Positions 25,674-32,508 of a stretch of 32,508 nucleotides of DNA are shown here, one piece after another. Position 1 is the stretch's first letter. The number at the start of each line of letters is the position of its first letter. Under the pieces are notes generated by a model. It was not told the DNA's origin and searched no databases. It saw nothing but the letters and a program-made list of their open reading frames with translations. Location: NCBI GenBank assembly GCA_016763695.1, contig JAESTH010000213.1, positions 1 to 32,508 on the forward strand. The letters are read 5' to 3'. This DNA is from Alcanivoracaceae bacterium (GTDB lineage: Bacteria; Pseudomonadota; Gammaproteobacteria; Xanthomonadales; Marinicellaceae). Position numbers and translations under genes: made by a program.

Positions 25674-26102
25674 ATGTATAAAATAAATAGCTCAAAAAAA
25701 ATGTATATGCTGACCATATCAATATTAGCATTTTTTTTATTAGTATCTTGTGCAGATAAACAAAGTTTCAAACTTATCAAGCGTCCTGCGATTCTTGATG
25801 ACAAAGCCATTGTTAAATTTAACTCTGCTACAAAGGGGGAGCAAGTGACACATTTTTTGGCTGCACATAAAGCAAATGAAACAGCAGGCATGTGCCAACG
25901 AATGTTAACAACAGAAGGAATCATAAGTAATTGGTGCATAATCACCCAGAAAGGCGCAGCCATGCTGATAGTTGATTATACAAAAAATAAATTTGGTGAA
26001 GGCTATCGTATTTCAAACCTTAAATACAAAGGCAAAAACAAATTTTACAACACAGAATCAAACCAATACCTATACCTCACGCCTTATATTTCCACTAATT
26101 AA
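25674..26102 (+). CDS. Small putative lipoprotein
   Basis: 142 residues. A basic n-region (MYKINSSKK) is followed by a hydrophobic segment and lipobox LLVSC (Cys26), so it is probably anchored in the inner or outer membrane. The residue after Cys is Ala, then Asp, so outer membrane sorting is likely. Two further Cys in GMCQRMLTTEGIISNWC could form a disulfide. The C-terminal half is rich in aromatic residues (YRISNLKYKGKNKFYNTESN). A TATACT at 25641-25646 may be its -10. I do not recognise the family. It is convergent with xerC; no operon partner. Confidence 0.65.
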   Translation: MYKINSSKKMYMLTISILAFFLLVSCADKQSFKLIKRPAILDDKAIVKFNSATKGEQVTHFLAAHKANETAGMCQRMLTTEGIISNWCIITQKGAAMLIVDYTKNKFGEGYRISNLKYKGKNKFYNTESNQYLYLTPYISTN

Positions 26103-26123
26103 AGAGGTATAAAAGTTTAAATC

Positions 26124-27023
26124 TTATCTCTTCTTTCTTGCTCTCGGGTGTGCCTTATCATAAACCTTAGCTAAGTGCTGAAAGTTTAGATGAGTATAAA
26201 TTTGCGTGGTTGAAATATCAACATGCCCCAGCATCTCCTGTACAGCACGTAAATTGCCACTGGATTCGAGTACATGTGAAGCAAATGAGTGACGTAATAG
26301 GTGGGGATAAACCCGCTCCCATAGACCTTGACGTTGAGCCCAGTATTTAATTCTCGCCTGAATGCTACGCTGTTTCAGTTGAGTCGCACGTTTACTGATA
26401 AAAATATGATTGGTTGATTGTACATCCCACAACTTCGAGATAGGCATCCACTGTTTCAGTGCATTAACAGCATGTTTACCAACAGGTACCATTCTTTGTT
26501 TATTCCCCTTACCCAAAACAGTGATTAATGCTTGAGCCAAATCAATATTAAACCAATAAAGGTTAGATAACTCAGACAGGCGCAACCCAGATGAGTAGAA
26601 AAGCTCAATAATCGCCTTATCCCGTATGGCAATTTCTGATTCTAAGGGAATATTAACTAACATGCATACCGTATCCACATCCAAAACTTCGGGTAGTTTA
26701 TTTCTTATTTTTGGTGTGCTAACCAATTCTACAGGGTTAGACTTTATGCCCTTTTTATGTAATATATAGGCGAATAAATTTTTAATAGAAGATCGATAAC
26801 GTGCCAGTGATTTGGCACTGATTTTACTTTGATATTCATTGACAAGAAAGGCACTGATATCATCACTGCTGACATCATTTGCCAATAAATCAGGCTTTGA
26901 TAATTGATGAAAGGCAATAAAAGCCTCAATATCCCTTTCGTAAGCTTTTAAAGTCAGGGCAGCAAGGTTTCGCAGTACTTCACAATATTCAAGATATTGC
27001 ACCTTCCAGTCATTGAGATTCAT
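26124..27023 (-). CDS. xerC: Tyrosine recombinase XerC
   Basis: XerC with XerD resolves chromosome dimers at dif. 299 residues, as usual. The N-terminal SAM-like DNA-binding domain (1-90) is followed by the catalytic domain. Its residues are Arg in GLRLSEL, Lys in GKGNKQRMVP, His and Arg in HLLRHSFASHVLESSGNLRAV, His in LGHVDISTTQ, and the nucleophile Tyr in IYTHL. It is last in the lptM-dapF-DUF484-xerC operon, where XerC rather than XerD is expected. Its start overlaps the DUF484 stop by one base (TAATG). A ribosome binding site is not needed if coupled. Intact. Confidence 0.93.
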   Translation of the reverse strand: MNLNDWKVQYLEYCEVLRNLAALTLKAYERDIEAFIAFHQLSKPDLLANDVSSDDISAFLVNEYQSKISAKSLARYRSSIKNLFAYILHKKGIKSNPVELVSTPKIRNKLPEVLDVDTVCMLVNIPLESEIAIRDKAIIELFYSSGLRLSELSNLYWFNIDLAQALITVLGKGNKQRMVPVGKHAVNALKQWMPISKLWDVQSTNHIFISKRATQLKQRSIQARIKYWAQRQGLWERVYPHLLRHSFASHVLESSGNLRAVQEMLGHVDISTTQIYTHLNFQHLAKVYDKAHPRARKKR

Positions 27024-27730
27024 TAGCTTTGCACTTTTTGCACCAGAGTTGAATGAAAGGTTTTATTAAATTTACGATCCAAAATATGTGTCAATCGAGA
27101 TAATAAATCAGTAGAAATTTCAGGGTTAAAACGGTTTTCATCAAAACTAGCAAATACCAACAAGCCCTTATTGGCATGCTCTCCAATCGGAAGAATAACA
27201 CATGAGCCAACTTTATATGCATACTTACCAAAAATAAAATCCAGTTTTTCTTTTTTTAAACGGCCACAGATGGGTACACTATTATTGATAAAATCTTTAA
27301 AAATACTTAAAAATTCCTTTTCCTTATCCAATCCCACACAAAGAACTGATTGAGAAGAATCCAAATTATCGTATTGTGGTAAAACAATTTTAAACATATC
27401 AGAATCAAAAGACTTTTTTACAAATAATCCAAAGTGCTTAGTAACATTTGCGACATGAGATATTTGGCAAAGCTGTAAAGTCAACTCAAAAACCTGAGAC
27501 ATAATTTTTTCATTTTCTTCAGCAAAACTGATTAACTCGTATAATTTCGCCTTAAGTTGGGTATTTCTGTCTTTTAAAACATTGACTTGATGATTAACTA
27601 AGCTGGTAACGCTTCCGTTTTTATTACTGACCTTTAAAACTTCTAATTGTTCAGGGTGACGAACAAAAAAATCAGAATGAGAAATTAAATAATTGATAAC
27701 ATCATTATCAGAAAGTTCTTTGCTAGTCAT
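27023..27730 (-). CDS. DUF484 family protein
   Basis: 235 residues. The N-terminal helix pair has the DUF484 signature (DNDVINYLISHSDFFVRHPEQLEVLKVSNKNG is the family start). A coiled region (about 45-85) leads to a GAF-like domain with a C-terminal CVILPIGEHANKGLLVFASFDENRF. DUF484 proteins lie between dapF and xerC in many Gammaproteobacteria, exactly as here. The biochemical function is not known; a GAF fold hints at ligand or protein sensing. The ATG overlaps the dapF stop (27727-27730), and the stop touches the xerC ATG. Soluble; no signal peptide. Confidence 0.9.
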   Translation of the reverse strand: MTSKELSDNDVINYLISHSDFFVRHPEQLEVLKVSNKNGSVTSLVNHQVNVLKDRNTQLKAKLYELISFAEENEKIMSQVFELTLQLCQISHVANVTKHFGLFVKKSFDSDMFKIVLPQYDNLDSSQSVLCVGLDKEKEFLSIFKDFINNSVPICGRLKKEKLDFIFGKYAYKVGSCVILPIGEHANKGLLVFASFDENRFNPEISTDLLSRLTHILDRKFNKTFHSTLVQKVQS

Positions 27731-28506
27731 ATTGAGATTTCTCCAGTAAATACATGTACAGCAGCTCCAGTTAAATATAAATTTTTATCTATTTCATTAT
27801 ATTCTACCACCAGATTTCCTCCAGGTAGCATTACTTTTACAATATTGTTTAATTGCCCAGTATTTTGTAAAGCTGCAACAGCAGCACAAGCACCACTTCC
27901 GCAAGCTAGAGTTTCTCCTGTTCCTCTTTCGCTCACTCTTATTTTGATTTCAGCTTTACTGATAATTTCTACAATTTCAAAATTTATTCCCTGCAAATAG
28001 GCTTTAGTCAACTCATTATTTAAATTGATCAAATTACATTCCATTATATTTTGCTGTTCCGTAACCAAATGTGGGTTGCCAAATAATACATGATGACACA
28101 GTTGATTGTCGATAGTCAGTTGACTAATGGCATTGATAGCACCCATATTAACTGAAACCAGTCCATCGGTATTAATTTTTGAATGAATGAGTCCCGATAG
28201 TCCTGAGATACAAAACTCCCTTTTTTCAGGGCTTTTCATACTAAGATATTTACTGATACAGCGCTGACCGTTACCGCACTGTTCAGCCTCACTACCATCA
28301 GGATTAAAAAACCGATAGGCGGCATCACAATCTCGCAACCGAGATTCATCAATCAGCAACAATTGATCAAAGCCTATGCCCGTGTGCCGGTCTGCTATTG
28401 ATCGAATTAAAGCAGTAGATAGCTTGATATGTTGTAAACGATTATCTATCAGAACAAAGTCATTGCCAATTCCATGCATTTTCACAAATGCAATAGTTTG
28501 TTTCAT
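27727..28506 (-). CDS. dapF: Diaminopimelate epimerase
   Basis: Converts LL- to meso-diaminopimelate for lysine and peptidoglycan synthesis. 259 residues (E. coli has 274). The two catalytic cysteines are in QCGNGQRC (Cys77) and LACGSGACAA (about 207). MHGIGNDFVLID at the N-terminus, NPDGSEAEQCGNG and the C-terminal PGGNLVVEY complete the set. The enzyme is cytoplasmic, with two pseudo-symmetric domains. The ATG overlaps the lptM stop (ATGA). It is second in a compact operon of the usual gammaproteobacterial type; no lysA is placed between lptM and dapF. Confidence 0.95.
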   Translation of the reverse strand: MKQTIAFVKMHGIGNDFVLIDNRLQHIKLSTALIRSIADRHTGIGFDQLLLIDESRLRDCDAAYRFFNPDGSEAEQCGNGQRCISKYLSMKSPEKREFCISGLSGLIHSKINTDGLVSVNMGAINAISQLTIDNQLCHHVLFGNPHLVTEQQNIMECNLINLNNELTKAYLQGINFEIVEIISKAEIKIRVSERGTGETLACGSGACAAVAALQNTGQLNNIVKVMLPGGNLVVEYNEIDKNLYLTGAAVHVFTGEISI

Positions 28507-28628
28507 GATTGTTGTTCAGTTTTGTCTTTATTTTTTTCAGGCAGATACAAATCACCTTTATTTCCACAGGCATAAAGCGTTAAACATAATACAGCGACGA
28601 TTGTAATTCTTAAAATATTTGTTTTCAT
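28503..28628 (-). CDS. lptM: LptM (YifL) small lipoprotein
   Basis: A 41-residue lipoprotein read from the ATG at 28628. Signal sequence MKTNILRITIVAVLCLTL is followed by lipobox LYAC (Cys21). GNKGDLYLP after the Cys is the conserved LptM motif, and the end (EKNKDKTEQQS) is polar. LptM helps oxidative maturation of the LptD lipopolysaccharide transporter at the outer membrane. Its stop overlaps the dapF start by four bases. It is first in the lptM-dapF-DUF484-xerC operon and stands divergent from the secreted protein at 28749. Confidence 0.88.
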   Translation of the reverse strand: MKTNILRITIVAVLCLTLYACGNKGDLYLPEKNKDKTEQQS

Positions 28629-28748
28629 TACTTGGATTCATTGAGAATACTGAAAAATACCATTGAATCAGAGATTAATCAATAATGAATGGTTTTGAAT
28701 TGGATAAATATGCATTAAAATCATCAATTAATTTATTTGTAAGTTTTT

Positions 28749-29942
28749 ATGAAAATTGTATCAATGATTTGTTTACTATTAATTACTGTTGTAGTCATAT
28801 CAGCAGAAGAAAAAATTGAGTTAACAGCAGACAATCTTACCTTATTGGCATTAAAAAATAGTCCGGCAAAGAAAATAAACAATTATGCTTTGCTTTTGGC
28901 CAAAACAGAAAATAGTACTGAATATTATAGTGTCAGAAAAGACAGTGAAAAATTAGCGGCACTAGTCGAGAGAAAAAATAAGAAACTGGCAACCAGCCTG
29001 GCACAGATTTCAAATAAGTCACACTTCACACTATCCCAAAAAATCAGATATAAATCATATGATGAAAAAACAGGACAGTTGATAATTCAAAAAATCATAC
29101 AGGGATCAACAAAAGCCATCTTAAGAAATAAGCACAAAGATGACGGCTTACCAGATCATTTCTTTTTATTATTTGCAAATATAGAATTATTAAGCGATAT
29201 CGAAGTAGACAAAAATAAATTTACAAAACTATTAGAAAAAAGAAACAACGAAAATGCTCAAACATCAAAATCATTATATATAGAAATGACCATGGTCTTG
29301 CCCAAATACCAAAATCAAAAAAACTTCCAAACCGTTATAAAAAATATAAACATATATGCATCAAAAGCAAAAAAGCTATTATTAGCCAGCAAGCAGGAAA
29401 CACAAAAAACAACTGACATAATAACCCGCTCACTTGTTGCTGAAGGCATTACCAATAAACTGATCGGCATTCATGCCTTTTCATTTTTTGGCTATAGACT
29501 GCAAGACAGAATGGCTGATGTGATAAAACATCAGAGCTTTTGTAAAAAAACCATAAAAATGGACAAACACCAGATCATCGTCTGCAAAAAACCACACAGC
29601 GAAAATTCAAGCCTGATTATCACCTACATAGGAGGTGTGATAGCACAACTGGATTTAATAGCTACAGGAGAATTAAACTTTGAAGAGAAAAAAAGAACCT
29701 CAAAATACATAATGAGACAACTGAACAGAACAAAATCACTGTTTCAAAGTCCTAATGAGAAATGGAGCAAATATGGAGTAGATTTTGATTTCTACTCAGA
29801 TGCTTTTTTTGGTAAAACGAGCACAGAATCTCAATACCACTTTTCTTATAATAAAAGCAATGATCCAGTAGAAACAGGCAACACATTAATAATTAGTATG
29901 ATTTCACAAGCCACCAAGAAACTGATAGAGGAAAATACATGA
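28749..29942 (+). CDS. Secreted protein of unknown function
   Basis: 397 residues. Signal peptide MKIVSMICLLLITVVVISA with likely cleavage before EEKIEL. The mature protein is very rich in Lys and Asn, largely alpha-helical, with a strand-rich C-terminal part (KTIKMDKHQIIVCKKPHSENSSLIITYIGG). Two Cys, in SFCKKTI and IIVCKK, may pair. No catalytic motif or known domain is apparent. The first conserved-looking block is FTLSQKIRYKSYDEKTGQLIIQ. It overlaps the next gene by ATGA, so it is translated with a carboxylesterase and, further on, birA. Strongly A-rich, like the rest of 28.7-32.3 kb. Function unknown; the location is periplasm or beyond. Confidence 0.65.
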   Translation: MKIVSMICLLLITVVVISAEEKIELTADNLTLLALKNSPAKKINNYALLLAKTENSTEYYSVRKDSEKLAALVERKNKKLATSLAQISNKSHFTLSQKIRYKSYDEKTGQLIIQKIIQGSTKAILRNKHKDDGLPDHFFLLFANIELLSDIEVDKNKFTKLLEKRNNENAQTSKSLYIEMTMVLPKYQNQKNFQTVIKNINIYASKAKKLLLASKQETQKTTDIITRSLVAEGITNKLIGIHAFSFFGYRLQDRMADVIKHQSFCKKTIKMDKHQIIVCKKPHSENSSLIITYIGGVIAQLDLIATGELNFEEKKRTSKYIMRQLNRTKSLFQSPNEKWSKYGVDFDFYSDAFFGKTSTESQYHFSYNKSNDPVETGNTLIISMISQATKKLIEENT

Positions 29943-30601
29943 GCTTAGAGAAAATAACCGCACAAACAGCAAACAACCCCAAAATAGTTATCATTTGGAT
30001 GCATGGTCTGGGTGCTGATGGACATGATTTTGAATCAGTGGTACCACAATTCAATATAGCAGATTTACCAATAAAATTTGTATTTCCTCATGCTCTAAAA
30101 ATACCTGTGACCATCAATGGCGGTATGGTGATGCGTGCCTGGTACGACATAAAAGTAATGGACATTGGCAAACATGCTGATAAACAGGGTGTGCTGGCAT
30201 CAGAGAAATTAGTACATCAATTAATAGATGAACAGCTAGCATTAGGTTTTAAACATGAACAAATTATATTGGCAGGTTTTTCTCAGGGCGGAGCCATGAG
30301 TTTACAAGTCAGCACAAGGCTGAACAAAAAAATAGCTGGTATCATCGCATTATCCAGTTATCTGCCAATACCAGAACAACTAAAGACAGAAAAAAATTCA
30401 AACAACCTAAAAACCCCTATTTTCATGGCGCACGGGACGCAAGATCCAGTCGTACCATTTGTACTGGGACAGGCAAGCAGAGATGCTTTATTACAGGCAG
30501 GCTATACAATAGACTGGCATCAATACCCTATTCAACATGGTGTATCTATGGATGAAATTATGGACATAAAACAATGGATAATCAAAAATATTCACCCATA
30601 G
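29939..30601 (+). CDS. Carboxylesterase / acyl-protein thioesterase-like hydrolase
   Basis: 220 residues, the usual length of the small phospholipase/carboxylesterase family (alpha/beta hydrolase). The triad is visible: Ser115 in AGFSQGG, Asp169 in HGTQDPVVPF, His200 in YPIQHGVSMDEI. WMHGLGADGHDFESVVP near the N-terminus provides the oxyanion hole. There is no signal peptide, so it is cytoplasmic. Physiological substrates of bacterial members are mostly unknown; they cleave short-chain esters in tests. The start overlaps the previous gene (ATGA), and the end overlaps birA by 28 bases, so a co-transcribed unit is likely. Confidence 0.9.
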   Translation: MSLEKITAQTANNPKIVIIWMHGLGADGHDFESVVPQFNIADLPIKFVFPHALKIPVTINGGMVMRAWYDIKVMDIGKHADKQGVLASEKLVHQLIDEQLALGFKHEQIILAGFSQGGAMSLQVSTRLNKKIAGIIALSSYLPIPEQLKTEKNSNNLKTPIFMAHGTQDPVVPFVLGQASRDALLQAGYTIDWHQYPIQHGVSMDEIMDIKQWIIKNIHP

Positions 30602-31545
30602 AAAAGATCAATACAGAAAAATTATTTGATCTACTACTTAAAAGTGCTGAGACAAATCTAGTTGAGTTATCCAAAGTACTGAAGTTGGATAAAAAAAACA
30701 TTCGGCTATTAATATCCAGACTCAAAGACATGGGTTTGGATATTTATCAAAAAGCAGATAATATAAAATTAATCACTAAAATTGAAAGGGTAGATACCCA
30801 TTTAATAAAGACAGAAATAAATAAAGCCAAAATTAACAAACCAGTCAATTATTATTTTTCCATAACATCAACCAACAAACTAGCCAAAGAAGATCACAAA
30901 ATAGCCATCTATATAAGTGAACACCAAAGTGCAGGAAAAGGTCGACAGGCAAAACTATGGATAACTCCCTTGGCACAATCTATCGCGATAAGCATCACCC
31001 ACGATTTTAAGTTTGGGCTCAATGAACTTTCAGGATTAAATATAGCCATAGGTGTTGCTATCATAAACACCGTAAAAAAATATGGGTATACGCACCTTGG
31101 TTTAAAATGGCCATATGATATATTAGGTCAAGATGGCAAGGTTGCAGGCATTCTTATTGAGGCGTCAGGCAACAAAAACACATCTCGTGTTATCATCGGT
31201 ATAGGAATAAATTGGCAGGTAAGACAATCATTATTGGATTCAATAGAGCAGGACTGTATGAATATCAGTATTGATAATTGTAGCAAAACAGAGTTCATAG
31301 CCAGTTTAATAATAGCTGTAGAAGAAATACTGATAGAATTCGCCCAAAACAAATTAACAAACATCGCCTCTATTTGGCAGCAGTTTGATGCATTGAGTAA
31401 GCGGACAATCAATATTATTACTGACAATAAAATCCAACAGGCTAAATATATAGGTATCAATCAGCATGGTTTATTAAGAGTTGAAATTAACCAACAGATA
31501 AAAACTTTAGCAAGTGGTGAAGTAAGTATTAGAAAGATTGACTAA
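30574..31545 (+). CDS. birA: Biotin-protein ligase and biotin operon repressor, altered motif
   Basis: 323 residues. The N-terminal winged helix (about 15-66, LVELSKVLKLDKKNIRLLISRL) would bind the biotin operator. The ligase core begins near 95. SAGKGRQAKLW (119-129) corresponds to GRGRRGRxW, with the key Arg at 124 kept. LKWPYD (177-182) stands where nearly all ligases have KWPND, with Asn replaced by Tyr; the codon is TAT. Lys189 in KVAGILIE is present, and an SH3-like C-terminal domain follows (about 270-323). It is essential for attaching biotin to carboxylases. It overlaps the esterase gene by 28 bases. The ATG at 30574 is the first in frame that includes the whole helix domain. Confidence 0.88.
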   Translation: MDNQKYSPIEKINTEKLFDLLLKSAETNLVELSKVLKLDKKNIRLLISRLKDMGLDIYQKADNIKLITKIERVDTHLIKTEINKAKINKPVNYYFSITSTNKLAKEDHKIAIYISEHQSAGKGRQAKLWITPLAQSIAISITHDFKFGLNELSGLNIAIGVAIINTVKKYGYTHLGLKWPYDILGQDGKVAGILIEASGNKNTSRVIIGIGINWQVRQSLLDSIEQDCMNISIDNCSKTEFIASLIIAVEEILIEFAQNKLTNIASIWQQFDALSKRTINIITDNKIQQAKYIGINQHGLLRVEINQQIKTLASGEVSIRKID

Positions 31546-31600
31546 TTTCAAAAATAGTTTAACATTCGAAATGCTATAGACCTTTATTATTCAAAATCGC

Positions 31601-32269
31601 ATGCTTTTAATCAGATTGTTATTTATCATTGTCTTATTATCCAATATTGGCATATATATATATGACCGTCAAAACACACCAAAAAAAGTATATTTTAGTG
31701 CTGTAGATCCAGGTGTACAAAAATTAATACTTCTCAGTGAATTAGATGTAGAAAACACCATTTGGGAAGACACCGACAAAAGTGATGAAAACAGTGCAGA
31801 AGTTTTTAATCAAGAGTGTTATTCAGTTGGTAAATTCAATTCAAAATCAGAAATAAGCCCTATCCTGGATGTATTAAAAAATGATGTCATTAAAATAAGA
31901 ACCAGAAAAGTGATCTCAACTCAAGAAGCTGGTTACTGGGTTTATATACCAGCAATGAAATCAAGGGAAGAGGCTCTTAATGTCGGCAGACAACTATCAA
32001 GACTTAATATCAAAGATTATTACGTAGTTACTGGTGGTGAAAATGAAAATACATTATCACTGGGCTTATACCGCGAAAGCCGTAATGCTGATGCTCGTTT
32101 AGTAGAGCTTATCTCCAAAGGGTTTAATGTAGAAAAACAGATCCGTGTAGAACAATGGCCAGAATTCTGGCTAGATTACGCCATTGCCTCTGACCAAGTA
32201 GAAAGCCTGGTAGATGTTAGTGATTTAAATCCCGATATAGCCACAAATAAAGTCGAATGCAATTGGTAA
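31601..32269 (+). CDS. SPOR-domain protein
   Basis: 222 residues. One N-terminal membrane helix (about 3-20, LIRLLFIIVLLSNIGIYIY) is followed by a poorly conserved acidic linker. A SPOR-like domain lies at about 110-180: EAGYWVYIPAMKSREEALNVGRQLSRLNIKDYYVV, then NTLSLGLYRESRNADARLVELISKGF. SPOR domains bind denuded peptidoglycan at division sites. In many Gammaproteobacteria this gene sits after birA-coaX and before a tRNA cluster; coaX is absent here. It starts 55 bases after birA. Probably an inner-membrane protein facing the periplasm. Confidence 0.8.
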   Translation: MLLIRLLFIIVLLSNIGIYIYDRQNTPKKVYFSAVDPGVQKLILLSELDVENTIWEDTDKSDENSAEVFNQECYSVGKFNSKSEISPILDVLKNDVIKIRTRKVISTQEAGYWVYIPAMKSREEALNVGRQLSRLNIKDYYVVTGGENENTLSLGLYRESRNADARLVELISKGFNVEKQIRVEQWPEFWLDYAIASDQVESLVDVSDLNPDIATNKVECNW

Positions 32270-32344
32270 AAAGCAAGCTGAAATATTACTCATCACCTAC
32301 GGAATAAAAAAAAGCATTATTTAAGTAAAAAAATAAAAAACCTG

Positions 32345-32373
32345 TTGAATTTAATAAATCTTTTCTCTATACT
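32345..32373 (+). promoter_or_regulatory. Promoter of tRNA-Thr
   Basis: TTGAAT at 32345-32350, 17 bases, TATACT at 32368-32373, then GCACAACC as the discriminator. The start would be about 32380, eight bases before the mature tRNA. The region between the SPOR gene and this promoter (32270-32344) is AT-rich with no gene. Confidence 0.75.
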
Positions 32374-32387
32374 GCACAACCTCAAAT

Positions 32388-32463
<76 letters not shown>

Positions 32464-32464
32464 T

Positions 32465-32481
32465 CTCCTTGTTTCAAGGAG
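32465..32481 (+). repeat. Hairpin just after tRNA-Thr
   Basis: Perfect seven-base stem CTCCTTG-TTT-CAAGGAG one base after the CCA end. No T-run follows, so it is probably a processing or spacer hairpin within a longer tRNA transcript rather than a terminator. Confidence 0.55.
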
Positions 32482-32508
32482 GTTCAAATTGTTTCAAAAA
32501 TCACTCTA

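Overview
The window is an AT-rich stretch of a Gammaproteobacterium chromosome. Three conserved blocks support this: DUF721/dciA - M23 peptidase - secA - mutT; lptM - dapF - DUF484 - xerC; and birA - SPOR protein - tRNA-Thr. ispD-ispF and engB are also of gammaproteobacterial type. I cannot name a genus. A DUF4785 protein beside a secreted hydrolase, together with many broken genes, would fit a lineage undergoing gene decay, but that is inference.

Layout. 1-6.2 kb: a partial unknown gene, engB, a CDP-glycerol glycerophosphotransferase-like gene on the other strand, then a decayed sbcDC operon. 6.4-9.2 kb: a membrane protein with a PH-like tail, rimI and mgtE. 9.2-11.6 kb is the accessory part. 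It holds a perfect sigma-70-type promoter with a palindromic operator, a DUF1778/GNAT toxin-antitoxin pair, and directly behind it a gluzincin (M48-like) metallopeptidase whose stop overlaps the start of a small unknown protein. 11.7-14.6 kb: an amino-acid racemase and a threonine dehydratase/serine racemase overlap in one operon, divergent from an SDR oxidoreductase and a secreted cupin. 14.6-16.6 kb: ispD, ispF and an M23 peptidase. 16.6-18.7 kb: a trimethylamine-dehydrogenase-family gene cut by one amber codon. 18.7-21.0 kb: a secreted hydrolase and a DUF4785 protein behind a promoter that carries a PsrA-like operator. 21-26.1 kb: dciA-like gene, M23 peptidase, frameshifted secA, mutT with a lost start codon, and a lipoprotein. 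26.1-28.6 kb: lptM-dapF-DUF484-xerC. 28.7-32.5 kb: unknown secreted protein, carboxylesterase, birA with an altered catalytic motif, SPOR protein and tRNA-Thr(TGT).

Two themes stand out. First, several core or housekeeping genes are interrupted. sbcC has a 4-bp duplication and an amber codon. sbcD has a frameshift and a C-terminal deletion. The TMADH-like gene has an amber codon, secA a one-base frameshift, and mutT has lost its ATG. Some of these, especially secA, could be sequencing errors, but the nonsense codons and the deletion are less easily explained that way. Second, the 9.2-11.6 kb cluster looks like one transcription unit joining an autoregulated acetyltransferase toxin-antitoxin system to an uncharacterised peptidase and its small partner. 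It is the best candidate for an undescribed system.
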